Origin: CAVVSD01 sp963837655
GTDB taxonomy: Bacteria; Actinomycetota; Thermoleophilia; Solirubrobacterales; Solirubrobacteraceae
DNA length: 64,000 nt
Direction of reading: 5' to 3'
Assembly (NCBI GenBank): GCA_963837655.1
Contig: CAWIOK010000001.1
Location: forward strand, 1 to 64,000
A program made the position numbers and the translations under genes. This document shows, piece after piece, positions 25,266 to 34,019 of the stretch (positions are counted from its first letter, which is position 1; every line of letters starts with the position of its first letter). The notes under the pieces were generated by a model. It was not told where the DNA came from. It ran no database searches and saw only the letters and a program-made list of their open reading frames with translations.

Positions 25266-25469
25266 CCGCGCCGCGGATCCCCGACGGACAAGACCCACGA
25301 GTGCAAGGGGCACATCAAGGCCGGCCTGCACCGCACCCTGGCCCACGACCTGCCGTCGCAGACGGACGTCTTCGCGCCCGACTTCGCGCCGGAGGACATC
25401 GCGGAGATCGCGCAGAAGCTCCGCGTCGCAGCCGAGCTGCCCAAGAAGTCCACGGGCGCCGTCGCCTAG
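25266..25469 (+). pseudogene. Orphan C-terminal fragment of an unidentified protein
   Basis: In a frame without a start codon, bases about 25287-25469 encode a coding-like run: KTHECKGHIKAGLHRTLAHD, then SQTDVFAPDFAPEDIAEIAQ and a Lys-rich end. I do not recognise it. It directly follows the truncated PadR, and its TAG overlaps the TAG of the convergent AlkZ-like gene in the palindrome CTAG. I infer the 3' stump of a gene whose 5' part was lost with the end of PadR. Confidence 0.45.
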
Positions 25470-26479
25470 GCGAAGGCGACCTCGACGCGCCGAGCATCGG
25501 GCTCGCAGATCCGCGCCGTGCGCTTCGCCTCGGCGCGGATCTCCGTGCGGGCCCCGCGCCGCAGCGTCACGTGCGGGGTGACGGTGATCCGCACGGTGCG
25601 CTCGCTGCGCTCCCAACCCCAGCTCGCTGCGACGCGGCCGTCGACCGTCACTGTTGGGTCGCCGCTGATCGTCAGCTTCAGCGGCGCGACATCGGCGGGC
25701 ATGATCCGCTCACGATCCGCGTAGGCGAGCAGCGGCTGGTCCCAGTGGGCGAGCAGCCGCACCGGCAGCGGCGTGTCGGCGGGCGGCAGCGGCGCGCCCG
25801 GCAGGTCGAGCAGCGCGCGGCCGTCGGTGTCCCGGTAGGTCACGGCGCCGAGCCGCTCCGGCGCCCCGGCGAAGTCGCGCTGGGTCGCCCCCGCCCAGGA
25901 CGCGGCGTCGCGCAGGCTCGCGGGCCCGAACGCCCCCAGGTAGCGGCCGAGCACGTGCGCGGCGGCGTCCTGAAGCGACGGGAGCGCGCCGTCGTGCACG
26001 ACGAACGACGAGCGTCCCCGGTCGTCCCACGCGCCGGCCGGTGGCAGCTGCACGAGCGGCAGCAGCGTGCGGACGAAGAGGATGGGCGCCCACGGGTCCT
26101 GCGTCATCCCGTCGAGCTGCCAGAGATGCTCGCGCAGCTCGCCGTTCGTGCGCGGTTCGCGGAGCAGCACCCTCAGCTCAGCCTCGACCCGCTCGAGGTC
26201 GAGGTGGGCGTGGACCTTGCGGATGTTCCGTAGGCGCGCCTGCCGCGCGACCTGCGCGTAGGCCGCGTACTCGTCGCGCGCGACGGCGTGCAGGGTCATG
26301 CGCATGATCGTCGTCTTGACGACGTCGTGCCGCGCGAACGCTCGCTCCAGCGCATCCCGCTCGAAGCCCTCCACGCGCGCCGCGAGCGCGATGTACGGCG
26401 CGGGCGCGTGCTGGGCCTGCAGCGGCGTCAGCAGGCGGATCGCGTCGGCGGGCGCCAGCCTGCGCCGCTGCAGCAGCAT
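25466..26479 (-). CDS. Winged-helix DNA-binding domain protein (AlkZ/YcaQ-like), 337 aa or more
   Basis: It resembles the HTH_42 family that includes the interstrand-crosslink glycosylases AlkZ and YcaQ: LTPLQAQHAPAPYIALAAR, MRMTLHAVARDEYAAY and HWDQPLLAYADRERIMPADV are family landmarks. The Gln-x-Gln of the AlkZ active site could be the QAQ here. The first ATG is 26479, but coding-like sequence (RTLTREELTAALAARQ) extends 22 codons upstream with no ATG or GTG; a CTG at 26545 overlapping the methyltransferase stop may be the true start. It is co-transcribed with that gene. Confidence 0.75.
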   Translation of the reverse strand: MLLQRRRLAPADAIRLLTPLQAQHAPAPYIALAARVEGFERDALERAFARHDVVKTTIMRMTLHAVARDEYAAYAQVARQARLRNIRKVHAHLDLERVEAELRVLLREPRTNGELREHLWQLDGMTQDPWAPILFVRTLLPLVQLPPAGAWDDRGRSSFVVHDGALPSLQDAAAHVLGRYLGAFGPASLRDAASWAGATQRDFAGAPERLGAVTYRDTDGRALLDLPGAPLPPADTPLPVRLLAHWDQPLLAYADRERIMPADVAPLKLTISGDPTVTVDGRVAASWGWERSERTVRITVTPHVTLRRGARTEIRAEAKRTARICEPDARRVEVAFA

Positions 26480-26537
26480 CTGCCGCGCGGCGAGCGCCGC
26501 CGTCAGCTCCTCTCGGGTGAGCGTCCGCTCGGGCAGC

Positions 26538-27623
26538 TCAGGCAGGCGCCGTGGCGGCGATCGGACGCGTCAGGCCCTGTCCCGCCTCGTCGAGCACGTC
26601 GCGCAGCGGGATGAACACGTCGCGGTCGGCCTGGGTCGCCACGAGGACGGACGGGTCGACCACCTTGATCTGCGCCTTGCGGCGCTTGTTCACGGTGATG
26701 TCCTTGCGCGCCAGGGCGACCATGTAGCCGTCACCGCCGGCGACGTGCTCGTGCAGCCACTGCACCGGGTCACGCGACTGCTTGCCCGTGCGGACGGCGT
26801 CCATCGCACGCTGCTTGATCGTCTGGGTGATCTTCGAGCTCGCCGTGACCTCGGGGAACTGGCGGCCGCGCCAGAACGTGCGCATCCCGTTGCGGTCCAT
26901 GGCGCGCAGGTACGTCTCCGGCCACGTGATCTCGTGCTGCGTGTGCCCCTCGTCGGGGTCCTGCCCACGCAGCCGCTGCACGGTGACCCAGAGGTTGTGG
27001 GTCGGCTCGATCAGCACCATCATCCCGCCAGGGCGCAGGACGCGGTTGACCTCGGCGAACAGCCGCTCCTTGTCGTCGACGTGGTGGGCGAACTCCTTCA
27101 CGAGCGCGATGTCGAACGTCCCGTCCGCGAACGGCATGAGCGACGCGTCGGCCACGATCCGCTTGCCCGGACCGAGCGCTGGGTGCGCGTACAGCCCGCC
27201 GAGCCACAGCGAGTTGGGCTCGAAGTCCACCATCCACGGGTCATAGCCCGCCTCGGCGAACAGGCGGCTCCCCCACCCCGAGCCGCTGCCGACGTCGATG
27301 AGCCGGCGCCGGTCGGGGACCGCGCCGAGCTTGTCGATGAGGTTGATGACGTCCACGAGACCGGGCGCGCTGCCCCGCAGGTACTCGAGGTCCTGCTGCA
27401 CGCTGGCCGGCGTCCCCTGCCAGAGGCGCTCCTCCTCCATGGTCTCCTGCATCCAGTCGGACTCGTGCGAGTCGTAGCCCATGAAGACGATGCCGTCGCG
27501 CACGGGATAGAGCAGCTCGGCGGAGGGTGACCAGAGCCCGTCGTCACGTTCCTCGAGCGGGCCCAGCGTCTGCTGGCAGCGCAGGGTGTCGACGACGGAA
27601 GCGGGGAGTCCGGTGGATGCCAT
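26538..27623 (-). CDS. Class I SAM-dependent methyltransferase, 361 aa
   Basis: The N-terminal 60 residues resemble a Trm112-like domain without its zinc Cys (LYPVRDGIVFMG). The Rossmann methyltransferase domain follows: LIDVGSGSGWGSRLFAEAGY (motif I), DFEPNSLWLGG (motif II), MPFADGTFDIALVKEFAHHV (motif IV) and NRVLRPGGMMVLIEP (motif VI). The last 120 residues form a helical extension with KRRKAQIK. The substrate is unknown; a sugar or lipid substrate is possible by resemblance to other such fusions. Confidence 0.85.
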   Translation of the reverse strand: MASTGLPASVVDTLRCQQTLGPLEERDDGLWSPSAELLYPVRDGIVFMGYDSHESDWMQETMEEERLWQGTPASVQQDLEYLRGSAPGLVDVINLIDKLGAVPDRRRLIDVGSGSGWGSRLFAEAGYDPWMVDFEPNSLWLGGLYAHPALGPGKRIVADASLMPFADGTFDIALVKEFAHHVDDKERLFAEVNRVLRPGGMMVLIEPTHNLWVTVQRLRGQDPDEGHTQHEITWPETYLRAMDRNGMRTFWRGRQFPEVTASSKITQTIKQRAMDAVRTGKQSRDPVQWLHEHVAGGDGYMVALARKDITVNKRRKAQIKVVDPSVLVATQADRDVFIPLRDVLDEAGQGLTRPIAATAPA

Positions 27624-27664
27624 GGACGGGATAGATACCGGACGGGCGGCTATAGGTGATCCGG

Positions 27665-28972
27665 ATGCATGAGCAGAGGGTGACCGACACGACCAGGCGC
27701 GCGTGGCTCATGTGGGCGATCGGCGTCAGCGCGTACCTGGTCGCGTTCTTCCATCGCGTGACGCTCAACGTCGCAGCCGGCGAGACGGCGGAGCGGCTCG
27801 GCGTCACGACGAGCGCGCTCGGGCTCTTTGCGTTCCTGCAGATCGGCGCCTACCTCGCGATGCAGTTGCCGGCGGGGTTCGCAGCCGACCGGATCGGCCC
27901 GCGCCGGACGCTCGCGCTGGGGATCCTGGCGATCGTGGTCGGCGAGACGCTGTTCGCGCTCGCACACTCCCTGCCGCTCGCGGTCGTCGGGCGCGCGCTG
28001 GTCGGGGCAGGCGACGCGGTCACGTTCGTCAACGTGCTGCGGCTCGTCCAGAGCTGGTTCCCCGAGCGTCGCCAGGCGCTGCTCGCCGCGCTCACGGGCA
28101 TGGCGGGCGGCGTCGGACAGCTGGTGGCGACGATCCCGCTGGAGCGGTCGCTGACGGACCTCGGCTGGAACCTGACGTTCGCCATCACGATCGGGGTCGC
28201 CGCGATCGTCGGCGTCCTCGTGCTGACCGTCGTCCGCGATCGTCCGCCGGGGGTCCCTGCGCCGCAGCGCAAGGATCACGCGCCCGCCCGGCTCACGCTC
28301 GCGGCGGCGTGGCGACGACCGACGACGAGACGCGCGTTCTACGCGCACGTCGGCACCCTCGGCCCGTTCGCGGTCGTCGGCGCGATCTGGGGCGTCCCCT
28401 ACCTCGAGCACACCCAGAACATCGGCAAGAGCACCGCCGCGTCGATGATGGTCGCGACGGCCCTGACGTTCACCGTCTGCCTGCCGTTCATCGGGATGGT
28501 CGGCGGCAGGGGCCCCAGGGCCCGTGTCGCCGTGCTCGCCGTGCCGGCTGCGCTGCAGGCGACCGGGCTGATCGTGCTGCTGGCCTGGCCCGGGACCGTC
28601 GCCCCGCGGGCGCTCGTCGTCGGCGTGCTGGCCCTGATCGGCCTGAACGCAGCCGCGTCCATCAGCTGCTTCGACATCGCCCGGCGCAGCACGCCCCGCG
28701 CCGAGGTCGGGACCACGGTCGCGCTCGTCAACTGCGGCGGCTTCACCGGGGCCGCGATCGGCGGCGGGCTCATCGGCCTGGTGCTGGGCGGCGATCCGAG
28801 TCCCGAGCGCTTCGAGGTCGCGGTGCTCGGCGTCCTGCTGGTGATGACGCTGGTCGGCCTGGTCGCCGGCAGCCTGCGCCTGCTCGGCAAGCTCACCGAG
28901 CAGGGTCAGCGCGAGATGGCCCGCCAGCCCTCCCAGACGCCGGCGACGCCGGCCGCCAGCGCCAGGTCCTGA
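27665..28972 (+). CDS. MFS transporter, 435 aa
   Basis: A 12-helix MFS protein with HRVTLNVAAGETAERLGVT in the first helix-loop, motif A variant AADRIGPRRTLALG between helices 2 and 3, and ASISCFDIARRSTPRAEVGT in the second half. It resembles the hexuronate/nitrate-sugar phosphate type of importer rather than drug exporters. The ATG at 27665 is used; a GTG at 27680 behind GAGCAGAG is an alternative. Its 3' end overlaps the convergent MmgE/PrpD gene by 67 bases. Confidence 0.82.
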   Translation: MHEQRVTDTTRRAWLMWAIGVSAYLVAFFHRVTLNVAAGETAERLGVTTSALGLFAFLQIGAYLAMQLPAGFAADRIGPRRTLALGILAIVVGETLFALAHSLPLAVVGRALVGAGDAVTFVNVLRLVQSWFPERRQALLAALTGMAGGVGQLVATIPLERSLTDLGWNLTFAITIGVAAIVGVLVLTVVRDRPPGVPAPQRKDHAPARLTLAAAWRRPTTRRAFYAHVGTLGPFAVVGAIWGVPYLEHTQNIGKSTAASMMVATALTFTVCLPFIGMVGGRGPRARVAVLAVPAALQATGLIVLLAWPGTVAPRALVVGVLALIGLNAAASISCFDIARRSTPRAEVGTTVALVNCGGFTGAAIGGGLIGLVLGGDPSPERFEVAVLGVLLVMTLVGLVAGSLRLLGKLTEQGQREMARQPSQTPATPAASARS

Positions 28973-30153
28973 CACGCGCGGACGAGCGCACCCGCGCGGT
29001 CGCCCGCGCGCTTGATGGCGAACGCGGCGACGTCCTCGGGACCCCAGCCGCTCGTGTCGCCGCTGCCGACCAGCACGACGTCGCCGGCCTCCACCCGTGC
29101 GTCGAGCGGGCCGAGCCCCTCCTCCCCGACAACGGTGATCGTGGGCGACAGGGACGGGGCGGCCGCGGCGAGCGCCTTGCGCGTGATGCCCGCGACGCTG
29201 CCGATCGACTCGGCGTCGGAGTTGTCCTGGTGGCCGTAGTCGGCCGCGAAGGTGGGGACGATCACGCTGACGGCCTCGGTGCCGGCGGGCAGCGACCCGC
29301 CGCGGAGCAGCGCGTCGAAGATCGCCTGGCCGTACATCGCGACGGGATGCTCCTTGAACGTCACGCGGTGGATCCGCGCCTCGTCGTCCTCCGGGAGGCC
29401 GGGCCAGGGGATCCCGCACAGCGACCCCTGCATGCCGTTGCGCGACTCGATGATCGCCTCGGCGCCCTGCAGGCCCGCCGTCGCGGCGCGCACGGCCGCG
29501 ATCCCGGTGCCGGTCGCCAGCGCCGGCTGCAGCGACCAGCCCTCGCCGACGGCGTCGACGGTCCGCAGGCCGCCGCCGGCGGCGCCGCAGGCCAGCCGCA
29601 GCGCCTCGACGGCCTGCGCGGCCGGGAGGTCGTCGAGCAGCGCGATCGTCGCCGCCGTGGCCACCGGAGCGATCGCAGCCGTGATCCGGAAGCCGCGCTG
29701 GGAGACGTCGGGCAGCAGCGCGTCCGCCAGGCGGCAGGCCACCTCGTAGCCGCCCGCGACGGCGCGCAGCACGGCATCGCCGCTCGCGCCCGTCGCCTCG
29801 GCCTGCGCAAGTGCGGCGGGGACGACGGCGAGGCCCGGGTGCAGCGCGAGCCGGTAGGCGTCGTCGGAGAGCGTCGCGTGGATGAGGAACGAGTTGGCGG
29901 CGACCGCGTCTGTCACGCTCGCGCGGCGGTCGCCCGCGGCGACCGTCGCCGGGCCCTCGGTGGCCGCGAGCGCGAGGGCGCCGCGCTCCCAGCGGGGGTC
30001 GCGCGCCGAGGCGACGGCCTCGACGAGCGCGGCGAGGACGCAGTCGGCGGCGCGGGTGAGCAGCGCGTCGTCCGCGGAGGCGGCGAGGGCGTGGGCGCGC
30101 ACCCACAGTGCGGCCGCGGCGTCGTCGCCGCGGTGGTCGGTCGGATCGGACAT
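28906..30153 (-). CDS. MmgE/PrpD family protein, 415 aa
   Basis: The all-helical N-terminal lid and the C-terminal MmgE/PrpD fold are recognised by LIHATLSDDAYRLALHPGLA, AVAGGYEVACRLADALLPD, GWSLQPALATGTGIAAVRAA and HPVAMYGQAIFDALLRGG. The family includes 2-methylcitrate dehydratase, aconitate decarboxylase and many unassigned lyases. No prpB/prpC neighbours are present, so PrpD function is not supported. It overlaps the convergent MFS gene, which may carry its substrate. Confidence 0.85.
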   Translation of the reverse strand: MSDPTDHRGDDAAAALWVRAHALAASADDALLTRAADCVLAALVEAVASARDPRWERGALALAATEGPATVAAGDRRASVTDAVAANSFLIHATLSDDAYRLALHPGLAVVPAALAQAEATGASGDAVLRAVAGGYEVACRLADALLPDVSQRGFRITAAIAPVATAATIALLDDLPAAQAVEALRLACGAAGGGLRTVDAVGEGWSLQPALATGTGIAAVRAATAGLQGAEAIIESRNGMQGSLCGIPWPGLPEDDEARIHRVTFKEHPVAMYGQAIFDALLRGGSLPAGTEAVSVIVPTFAADYGHQDNSDAESIGSVAGITRKALAAAAPSLSPTITVVGEEGLGPLDARVEAGDVVLVGSGDTSGWGPEDVAAFAIKRAGDRAGALVRACQDLALAAGVAGVWEGWRAISR

Positions 30154-30165
30154 GCGGGCGCGACG

Positions 30166-31617
30166 CTACCGAGCATCGATCGTCGAGGTGCCCGCCCCCT
30201 CGGTCGTCGCCGCGGGCACCGGGGTCGTCGCGGTCACCGGGTCGGGAGCCGGCGCAGCCTGCTGTGTGTCGGTCTTCGCCGGGGCCTCGAGAGGAGCGGG
30301 CGCCGGCTGCGTGGACTCGTCCTCGGCGGGCGCCGCGCGCTCCTGGGTCACGGCCGGGCGGGAGCGATCGCGCTCGGGGACCTTGCGCTCGGCGTGGCGG
30401 CCGTGCCGGTACGGTACGGCGCCGCTGTGCCGCCAGGACACGTCCTGGGCCGGGGCCCGGTCGACGACCGGGGCCGCAGGAGCCGTCGTGGCCGGCGCGC
30501 GCACGCGCGGACGCCGGCCGTCGCTGTGGCGATGCTGCGAGCTGATGCGCTCGCGCTCGGGCGTGACGGGCGCGGCCGGGCCGGACGTGCCCTGGTGCCT
30601 CACGGTCGGTGCCGGTGTCGGTGTCGGTGCGGATGCCGGCGTCGTGGAGAGCGTGGCCGAGGCATCGGGCGCTGGCGTCGCCGCCGGCGCGGCCGCGGTG
30701 CGGGTCGCGGGCAGGGCCGTGGAGCGGGCGTCCGCCCGGGCGGTCGCCGACTCGTCCGCGCGGCGACCCAGCTCCCGCTCCAGCGTCCCGACGCCGACCG
30801 GTGCGACCGTCGCCACGGCGGCGATCGAGGCGACGATCTTCATGGTCGCACCACCGGTCACCGCGCCGCCGCCGGCGAGCCCCGCCAGCCAGCTCCACAG
30901 CCCGCCGGCGCCGGCGAGCGGCGCGAGGCCGAGCACCCTGCGGCGCGTGCCCTGCGCGTCGGACCAGTCGCGGCAGGACCGGCACGAGCGCAGATGACCG
31001 CGGACCGTCCGCGACGCCCTGCGGCGCTCGCGAGCAGAGATCTCCTGGCGGATCGCCTGGCAGCTGGCGTCGCGCCCGGCACGGTCGTCCTGGAGTGCGA
31101 CGCGCGCCTCGAAGACCGCCTGGCGCGCGCTGCCCGTCGAAGTTCCCAAGGCCTGCGCCACCTCGGCGTGGCGCATGCCGCCGACCTCGCGCAGCAGGAA
31201 CGCGTCACGCGCGCGGTCCGGCAGGTCGCCGATGGCGTGGAGCACGGCCCGGACCTCCTCGCGGACCGCGACCGTCTCCTCAGGCCCGTGGGCATGGTCG
31301 GGCACCGTCGCGACGAGCTCGGCTGCTGGGCGGTGGCGGCGCATCAGCGAGATCGCCTCGTTGTGGGCGATCCGGTACAGCCACGGGTGCACGGCCCGCA
31401 CCTGATCGCCGCCGCGCAGTCCGGCCAACGCCTTGATGAACGTGTTCTGGACGGCGTCGTCGGCGTCCTGCGTGTTGCCGAGGATCGTCGCGCAGTACGC
31501 GAGCAGCCTCGGCTGCACCCGCCGCACGAGCGTCGCGAAGGCGAGGTCGTCCCCTCCGCCCGCGCGGGCGGCGAGTACGTCGTCACCGGCGAACCGGTGC
31601 ATCAGCGGTGTGCGCAT
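30166..31617 (-). CDS. ECF sigma factor fused to a zinc-finger, membrane segment and Pro-rich extracytoplasmic tail, 483 aa
   Basis: The start at 31617 (MRTPLMHRFAGDD) is preferred; ATGs at 31629 and 31602 are alternatives. Sigma region 2 is DADDAVQNTFIKALAGLR plus HPWLYRIAHNEAISLMRRH; region 4 is LPDRARDAFLLREVGGMRH. Next comes HLRSCRSCRDW, an H-x3-C-x2-C zinc motif of ZAS anti-sigma domains, then a hydrophobic segment (LAGGGAVTGGATMKIVASIA), then about 200 Pro/Ala/Thr-rich residues. So the sigma factor carries its own anti-sigma-like module and membrane tether. It follows the secreted gene, 118 bases away. Confidence 0.82.
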   Translation of the reverse strand: MRTPLMHRFAGDDVLAARAGGGDDLAFATLVRRVQPRLLAYCATILGNTQDADDAVQNTFIKALAGLRGGDQVRAVHPWLYRIAHNEAISLMRRHRPAAELVATVPDHAHGPEETVAVREEVRAVLHAIGDLPDRARDAFLLREVGGMRHAEVAQALGTSTGSARQAVFEARVALQDDRAGRDASCQAIRQEISARERRRASRTVRGHLRSCRSCRDWSDAQGTRRRVLGLAPLAGAGGLWSWLAGLAGGGAVTGGATMKIVASIAAVATVAPVGVGTLERELGRRADESATARADARSTALPATRTAAAPAATPAPDASATLSTTPASAPTPTPAPTVRHQGTSGPAAPVTPERERISSQHRHSDGRRPRVRAPATTAPAAPVVDRAPAQDVSWRHSGAVPYRHGRHAERKVPERDRSRPAVTQERAAPAEDESTQPAPAPLEAPAKTDTQQAAPAPDPVTATTPVPAATTEGAGTSTIDAR

Positions 31618-31735
31618 CGAAGCGATCATCGGCACGGGGGCTGAAGGCGACCTGAGGCTACGGGAGCGGGGATGCGCCGGCGCCGGGACGGCAGAAACCG
31701 TCCCGGCGCCGCGGGCTGCGCACCCGCGTTCCCGC

Positions 31736-32560
31736 TCAGGCCGCCGCCGGCGCGGCCTGGCCCTCGGGGGTCGTGCCCCCCTGGTCACCACCTCCTTGGC
31801 GACCCGGCCGCCCCGGAGGGCAGTCACGCGACTGTCGGTTGCCGGCCACATCGGTGGAGCCCGGCGTCCCGCTCTGGCCCGTCGCCGGGCCGGAGGCGCC
31901 CGCGGCCGCCTGGGCGGTGGTCGCCGTCGCCGTCGCCTGCGCCTGCGCGGCGGTCAGCGCCGCCTTGGCGGCATCGGTCAGCGTGTCGTCGGTGAGCGTC
32001 TCGGCGATGTCCTGCGCCTCGCTCGTCGCGTCACGTGCGATCGTCTTGAGGGCCCAGCGGTACTGGCTGTGGTCCGCCGGCGCGACGATGCCGGCCATGA
32101 GCGCGTCGCGGCCGTCGAGCGCCGCCTTCAGCGTCGCGGCATCGGCCGCCACGATCGGGTCCGGCGCGCCGTCGAACAGCCCCACGGCCCCGTCCACGAT
32201 GTGACCCTGGGTCCGCGCGAGCGCGGCCGCCGCTGCCGGTCCGCCCGGCTGGCGGGCCGACACCCGCCGGCCGACCGACTTCGTCGCGGACGCGAGGTGG
32301 CGGCGGGCGGCCGCCAGCGCGGCGACCGAGGCATCGGGTTCGGCGTCATCGGCGTGCTCCTGAGCGCGGTCCATGGCGCGCTCGGCCGAGCGCAGCTTGT
32401 TCGCGATGCGCGACGGCACGTCGCCGTTGCCCGGTCCGCGATCTCCACGGTCACCCATCGGGCCGTCGTTGCCGCCGCCGTGTGCCAGTGCTGCTCCGGG
32501 CAGGACGAGCAGCAGGCTGCTCGCCAGGGCCGCTGCGCCGGCCTTGCGGATGCTGATCAA
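31736..32560 (-). CDS. Secreted Ala-rich helical protein, 274 aa
   Basis: Residues 1-26 are a signal peptide (ASSLLLVLPGAALAHG). The mature part has predicted long helices (NKLRSAERAMDRAQEHADDA; ALAAARRHLASATKSVGRR) and ends in a low-complexity Gly/Pro/Gln tail. No Cys pair, anchor or catalytic motif is evident. It is immediately upstream of the membrane-tethered sigma factor on the same strand and may be part of its sensing or output. I do not recognise a family with confidence. Confidence 0.65.
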   Translation of the reverse strand: MISIRKAGAAALASSLLLVLPGAALAHGGGNDGPMGDRGDRGPGNGDVPSRIANKLRSAERAMDRAQEHADDAEPDASVAALAAARRHLASATKSVGRRVSARQPGGPAAAAALARTQGHIVDGAVGLFDGAPDPIVAADAATLKAALDGRDALMAGIVAPADHSQYRWALKTIARDATSEAQDIAETLTDDTLTDAAKAALTAAQAQATATATTAQAAAGASGPATGQSGTPGSTDVAGNRQSRDCPPGRPGRQGGGDQGGTTPEGQAAPAAA

Positions 32561-32657
32561 GGGCCTCTCCTTGGTCGATGGGACACGATCCGTCCAGGCA
32601 GGGACGCAGGCGGCGCAAGAACGTCAGGAACTTGCGCTAACAAGCATCCCCTACACT

Positions 32658-32662
32658 GGAGG
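32658..32662 (+). promoter_or_regulatory. Strong Shine-Dalgarno of the LLM oxidoreductase
   Basis: GGAGG lies one base before the ATG at 32664 counting the C, which is very close; it nevertheless decides this start over an in-frame upstream ATG at 32373 that would overlap the divergent secreted-protein gene. Confidence 0.45.
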
Positions 32663-32663
32663 C

Positions 32664-33704
32664 ATGGAGATCGGCGTCTACACCTTCGGCGAGCTGACCT
32701 CCGACGCGGTCACTCCCGAGCAGCGCCTCGCGGACCTCATCGAGGAGATCGAGCTCGCCGACACCCTCGGCCTCGACGTCTTCGCCGTCGGCGAGCACCA
32801 CCGCCCGGACTTCGCCGTCAGCGCACCGGCGGTCGTCCTCGGCACCGCCGCCGGGCGCACGCAGAACATCCGCCTGTCCAGCGCGGTGTCCGTCCTGAGC
32901 TCGGACGATCCCGTCCGGGTCTTCCAGCAGTTCTCGACCCTGGACCTCCTGAGCCACGGCCGCGCGGAGATCATGGCCGGACGCGGCTCGTTCATCGAGT
33001 CCTTCCCCCTCTTCGGCTACGACCTCGACGACTACGACGAGCTGTTCTCCGAGAAGCTCGAGTTGCTGCTGCAGATCCGCGACGCAGAGCGGGTGACGTG
33101 GACCGGCCGCCACCGCGCGCCGCTGGAGAACCTCCCGGTGTACCCGCGCCCGGTGCAGGACCCGCTTCCCGTCTGGGTCGCCGTCGGCGGCAGCCCGCAG
33201 TCGGCGATCCGCGCCGGCGCGCTGGGCCTGCCGCTCGCCCTGGCGATCATCGGCGGCATGCCCGAGCGGTTCGCACCCGTCGCCGACCTGCACCGCCGGG
33301 CGGCCGAGGAGATGGGCCATCCGCGCCCCGCGATGAGCATCAACTCGCACGGCTTCATCGCCGAGACGTCGCAGGCGGCGGCGGACGAGGCGTACCCCGC
33401 CTACGCCGCGATGATGGACCGGATCGGCCGCGAGCGCGGCTGGCCCCCGATGAGCCGCCAGGACTTCGAGGCGACCCGCACGCTGCGCGGCGCGAACCTC
33501 GTGGGCAGCCCGCAGGAGGTCATCGAGAAGATCCTCTTCCAGCAGGAGATCTTCGGGCACGACCGCTTCCTCATGCAGATGAGCGTCGGGACGCTTCCGC
33601 ACGCCAGCATCATGCGCTCGATCGAGCTGTTCGCGACCGAGGTCGCGCCGGTCGTGCGTCAGGAGCTCGCCGGTGTGGCGCGCGAGCGTTCAGGCGCCAT
33701 GTGA
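32664..33704 (+). CDS. LLM-class flavin-dependent oxidoreductase, 346 aa
   Basis: A luciferase-like monooxygenase with FAVGEHHRPDFAVSAPAVV near residue 45, IRLSSAVSVLSSDDPVRVF, and AEIMAGRGSFIESFPLFGYD. The EHH motif and the CDS length match the Atu2307/SP_0267 subgroup that uses FMN or F420. The start at 32664 (MEIGVYTFGEL) begins the first barrel strand. The substrate is unknown. It is divergent from the secreted protein and stands alone. Confidence 0.88.
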   Translation: MEIGVYTFGELTSDAVTPEQRLADLIEEIELADTLGLDVFAVGEHHRPDFAVSAPAVVLGTAAGRTQNIRLSSAVSVLSSDDPVRVFQQFSTLDLLSHGRAEIMAGRGSFIESFPLFGYDLDDYDELFSEKLELLLQIRDAERVTWTGRHRAPLENLPVYPRPVQDPLPVWVAVGGSPQSAIRAGALGLPLALAIIGGMPERFAPVADLHRRAAEEMGHPRPAMSINSHGFIAETSQAAADEAYPAYAAMMDRIGRERGWPPMSRQDFEATRTLRGANLVGSPQEVIEKILFQQEIFGHDRFLMQMSVGTLPHASIMRSIELFATEVAPVVRQELAGVARERSGAM

Positions 33705-33755
33705 CATGGGGCACTGAAGCTCAAGTTCCGGCTCTGGGCGACGTACCTTGGATGT

Positions 33756-34019
33756 ATGTCCGTCTCCTCCGTTGACTCCAGGATCGCCCCGCTCAGCGGG
33801 CGTTTCAGTGATACCCGCATCACCGCCGCCGACCTCTTCCAGATGGTCGCCTGGACCGCGCTCACCGTGGTCTTCGTCGTCTACGCGATCGCCGAGAGCA
33901 GCCTCGGCGGCCTCGCCCTCGCCGCGCTCGTGCTGACCCAGGTCTGGCACTCGTGGTCCAACGTCTCCTCGCGCCGCCTCAACGACGTGCGCGACCAGCT
34001 GGCTCCGCAGCAGCTGTAG
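33756..34019 (+). CDS. Small membrane protein, 87 aa
   Basis: MSVSSVDSRIAPLSGRFSDT is followed by two hydrophobic helices (MVAWTALTVVFVVYAIAES; GLALAALVLTQVWHSW) and a basic tail (SSRRLNDVRDQLA). The last 41 bases overlap the convergent MFS gene. I do not recognise a family. Composition and the in-frame start next to a promoter-sized gap make it a likely gene. Confidence 0.55.
   Translation: MSVSSVDSRIAPLSGRFSDTRITAADLFQMVAWTALTVVFVVYAIAESSLGGLALAALVLTQVWHSWSNVSSRRLNDVRDQLAPQQL

Noticed and set aside
27703..31644. Very long plus-strand frame antisense to MmgE and the sigma factor
   Set aside because: Arg/Gly/Pro-rich shadow of real genes, typical for high-GC DNA; no domain recognised.
32627..32657. 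-35/-10 promoter TTGCGC..TACACT before the LLM gene
   Set aside because: The spacer is only 14 bases and the start would leave almost no leader, so I do not call it.
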